Positions 5,750 to 6,622 of a stretch of DNA of 6,622 bases are shown here, in pieces; within the stretch, counting starts at the first letter, position 1; each line of letters starts with the position of its first letter. The translations under genes and the position numbers were made by a program. The DNA comes from Nitrososphaerota archaeon. GTDB lineage: Archaea > Thermoproteota > Nitrososphaeria > Nitrososphaerales > Nitrosopumilaceae. The notes under the pieces were generated by a model. That model was not told the origin of the DNA. It saw only the letters and a list, made by a program, of their open reading frames with translations, and did not search any database. Location of the stretch: positions 2,640 to 9,261 of the forward strand of contig JADFLN010000055.1 in the NCBI GenBank assembly GCA_022564385.1, read 5' to 3'.

Positions 5750-6622
5750 ATGGCTGAGGAAGAAGTTACAGAGATTTCTGTAGGAGAGTTTGAAACAATT
5801 CCACAGCTTTTGGCTTCTTCAGAGTCTCTTCAGGTAGCCTTTGTTCTTTTAATTATTGGTTTAGTAGTTATTGGAATAGTTTATCGTAAATTTTCTCATT
5901 GGGTTTTTTCTCAAAAATTTAACTATACACGACCAGATTTTTCTCGGTTTGTTCGCAAGGCAATACTTCCATTCTTTGCAATAATTTTAGTATCATCTAT
6001 TAATGTATACATACAGACTACTGAACTGTTTGACGCAGAGATTGAAGATGGATCAGATGTTGCTGAAAAATTCGCAAAAATTCTTAATTCTATTAACATA
6101 CTAGTAATTGGTTGGACAATATCACATCTAATTCCAATTGCTTTAGCAAAACGTGACAAATCTTTTCTGGAAAGAGAAGATTTTGAACAGTGGTATAACA
6201 AGCGAGGATTTACAGACGATGATGGATTATTCTATAAATGCTTCAAGTGGAGCCCACCTCAGACAACTCCTAACGACATGAAAGATGATGAATTTCAAAA
6301 CTATATTCAAACAGAGGATGGTCTTAAATTTCTTGAAAAATATCGTAGTTCCACGGGTTTATCTGTAGGTACTTATAATAAATTAGTAGATAAACCATTT
6401 GTAGAATGGAAAAAATCAGAGAGAGTAAAATATAAAAAATATTATGAAAATTGTATAACTGGAAAAAACCAGACAGGGCAAAAACTAAGACCAGGACGTG
6501 TGCCAGAAGAAATTTATCCTATAGATATATGGCGAGAACAGAAGAGACAAAATAACTATGAGCCGCTAATTCCAAGTTCGAGACCACCAGGATATTCAAG
6601 AAAGCAAAAAGAAGGAGTTCCA
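5750..6622 (+). CDS. N-terminal part of a multi-pass membrane protein, probably MscS-type channel (3' end beyond the window)
   Basis: The frame is open from the ATG at 5750 to the right edge, giving 291 residues without a stop. An acidic N-terminus (MAEEEVTE) precedes a clear membrane helix at about 28-45 (QVAFVLLIIGLVVIGIVY). Further hydrophobic stretches lie at about 70-88 and 111-132. From about 133 to the edge the sequence is soluble, charged and rich in Trp, Tyr, Lys and Pro (for example YNKLVDKPFVEWKK, RPGRVPEEIYPIDIWREQ). The MscS pore helix and beta domain are not in the window. I call it MscS-like because, from memory, thaumarchaeal mechanosensitive-channel homologues carry a similar N-terminal half with this insert. 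That is recall, not proof. If correct, the protein would release solutes on osmotic downshift. It has its own TATA box (5721-5729) and is divergent from the KamA-like gene. A plain membrane protein of unknown function is the alternative. Confidence 0.65.
   Translation, partial: MAEEEVTEISVGEFETIPQLLASSESLQVAFVLLIIGLVVIGIVYRKFSHWVFSQKFNYTRPDFSRFVRKAILPFFAIILVSSINVYIQTTELFDAEIEDGSDVAEKFAKILNSINILVIGWTISHLIPIALAKRDKSFLEREDFEQWYNKRGFTDDDGLFYKCFKWSPPQTTPNDMKDDEFQNYIQTEDGLKFLEKYRSSTGLSVGTYNKLVDKPFVEWKKSERVKYKKYYENCITGKNQTGQKLRPGRVPEEIYPIDIWREQKRQNNYEPLIPSSRPPGYSRKQKEGVP

Noticed and set aside
5923..6201. Minus-strand open frame of 92 codons
   Set aside because: It lies inside the plus-strand membrane-protein gene, which is open for 291 codons with clear membrane helices and a promoter. 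The minus frame has no promoter or recognisable domain.

Overview
The window is an AT-rich piece of what is most likely a Nitrososphaerota (Thaumarchaeota) genome, probably close to the marine Nitrosopumilus type. This rests on three things: the protein families, the archaeal-style promoters (AT-rich TATA-like boxes about 20-30 bases before the start codons, no Shine-Dalgarno sites, frequent GTG starts), and resemblance from memory to thaumarchaeal proteins such as the MscS-like protein at the right edge. No database search was possible. No RNA gene, CRISPR array, insertion sequence or prophage signal was seen.

Layout from left to right: the 5' two-thirds of a cyclase-family (kynurenine-formamidase-like) metal hydrolase on the minus strand, cut by the left edge (1-439); divergent from it, a stand-alone Lrp/AsnC RAM ligand-binding protein (516-773); convergent with that, a class V PLP-dependent enzyme of the SufS/isopenicillin-N-epimerase type (768-1919, minus), whose stop codon directly abuts the RAM stop; divergent from that, a RecA/KaiC-fold protein without a Walker A motif (1943-2560, plus); a two-cluster ferredoxin with an Asp in place of one Cys (2654-2953, plus); a J-domain protein with a long beta-rich C-terminal region and an HSD instead of HPD motif (3009-4160, minus); a KamA-family radical SAM/PLP enzyme (4231-5595, minus); and the N-terminal part of a membrane protein resembling thaumarchaeal MscS channels (5750 to the right edge, plus).

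This looks like ordinary archaeal core and lineage-specific chromosome, with mostly single-gene transcription units and short intergenic regions. There is no obvious multi-gene pathway. Loose links are possible: the RAM protein may sense an amino acid, and the cyclase-family hydrolase, class V enzyme and KamA-like enzyme could all act on amino-acid-like substrates. These links are inference from proximity. I found no convincing new multi-gene system. The points most worth a second look are the J-domain/beta-solenoid fusion with its altered HPD motif, the RecA-fold protein without Walker A, the KamA-like enzyme that seems to have lost the lysine-binding acidic residues, and the CxxD ferredoxin.
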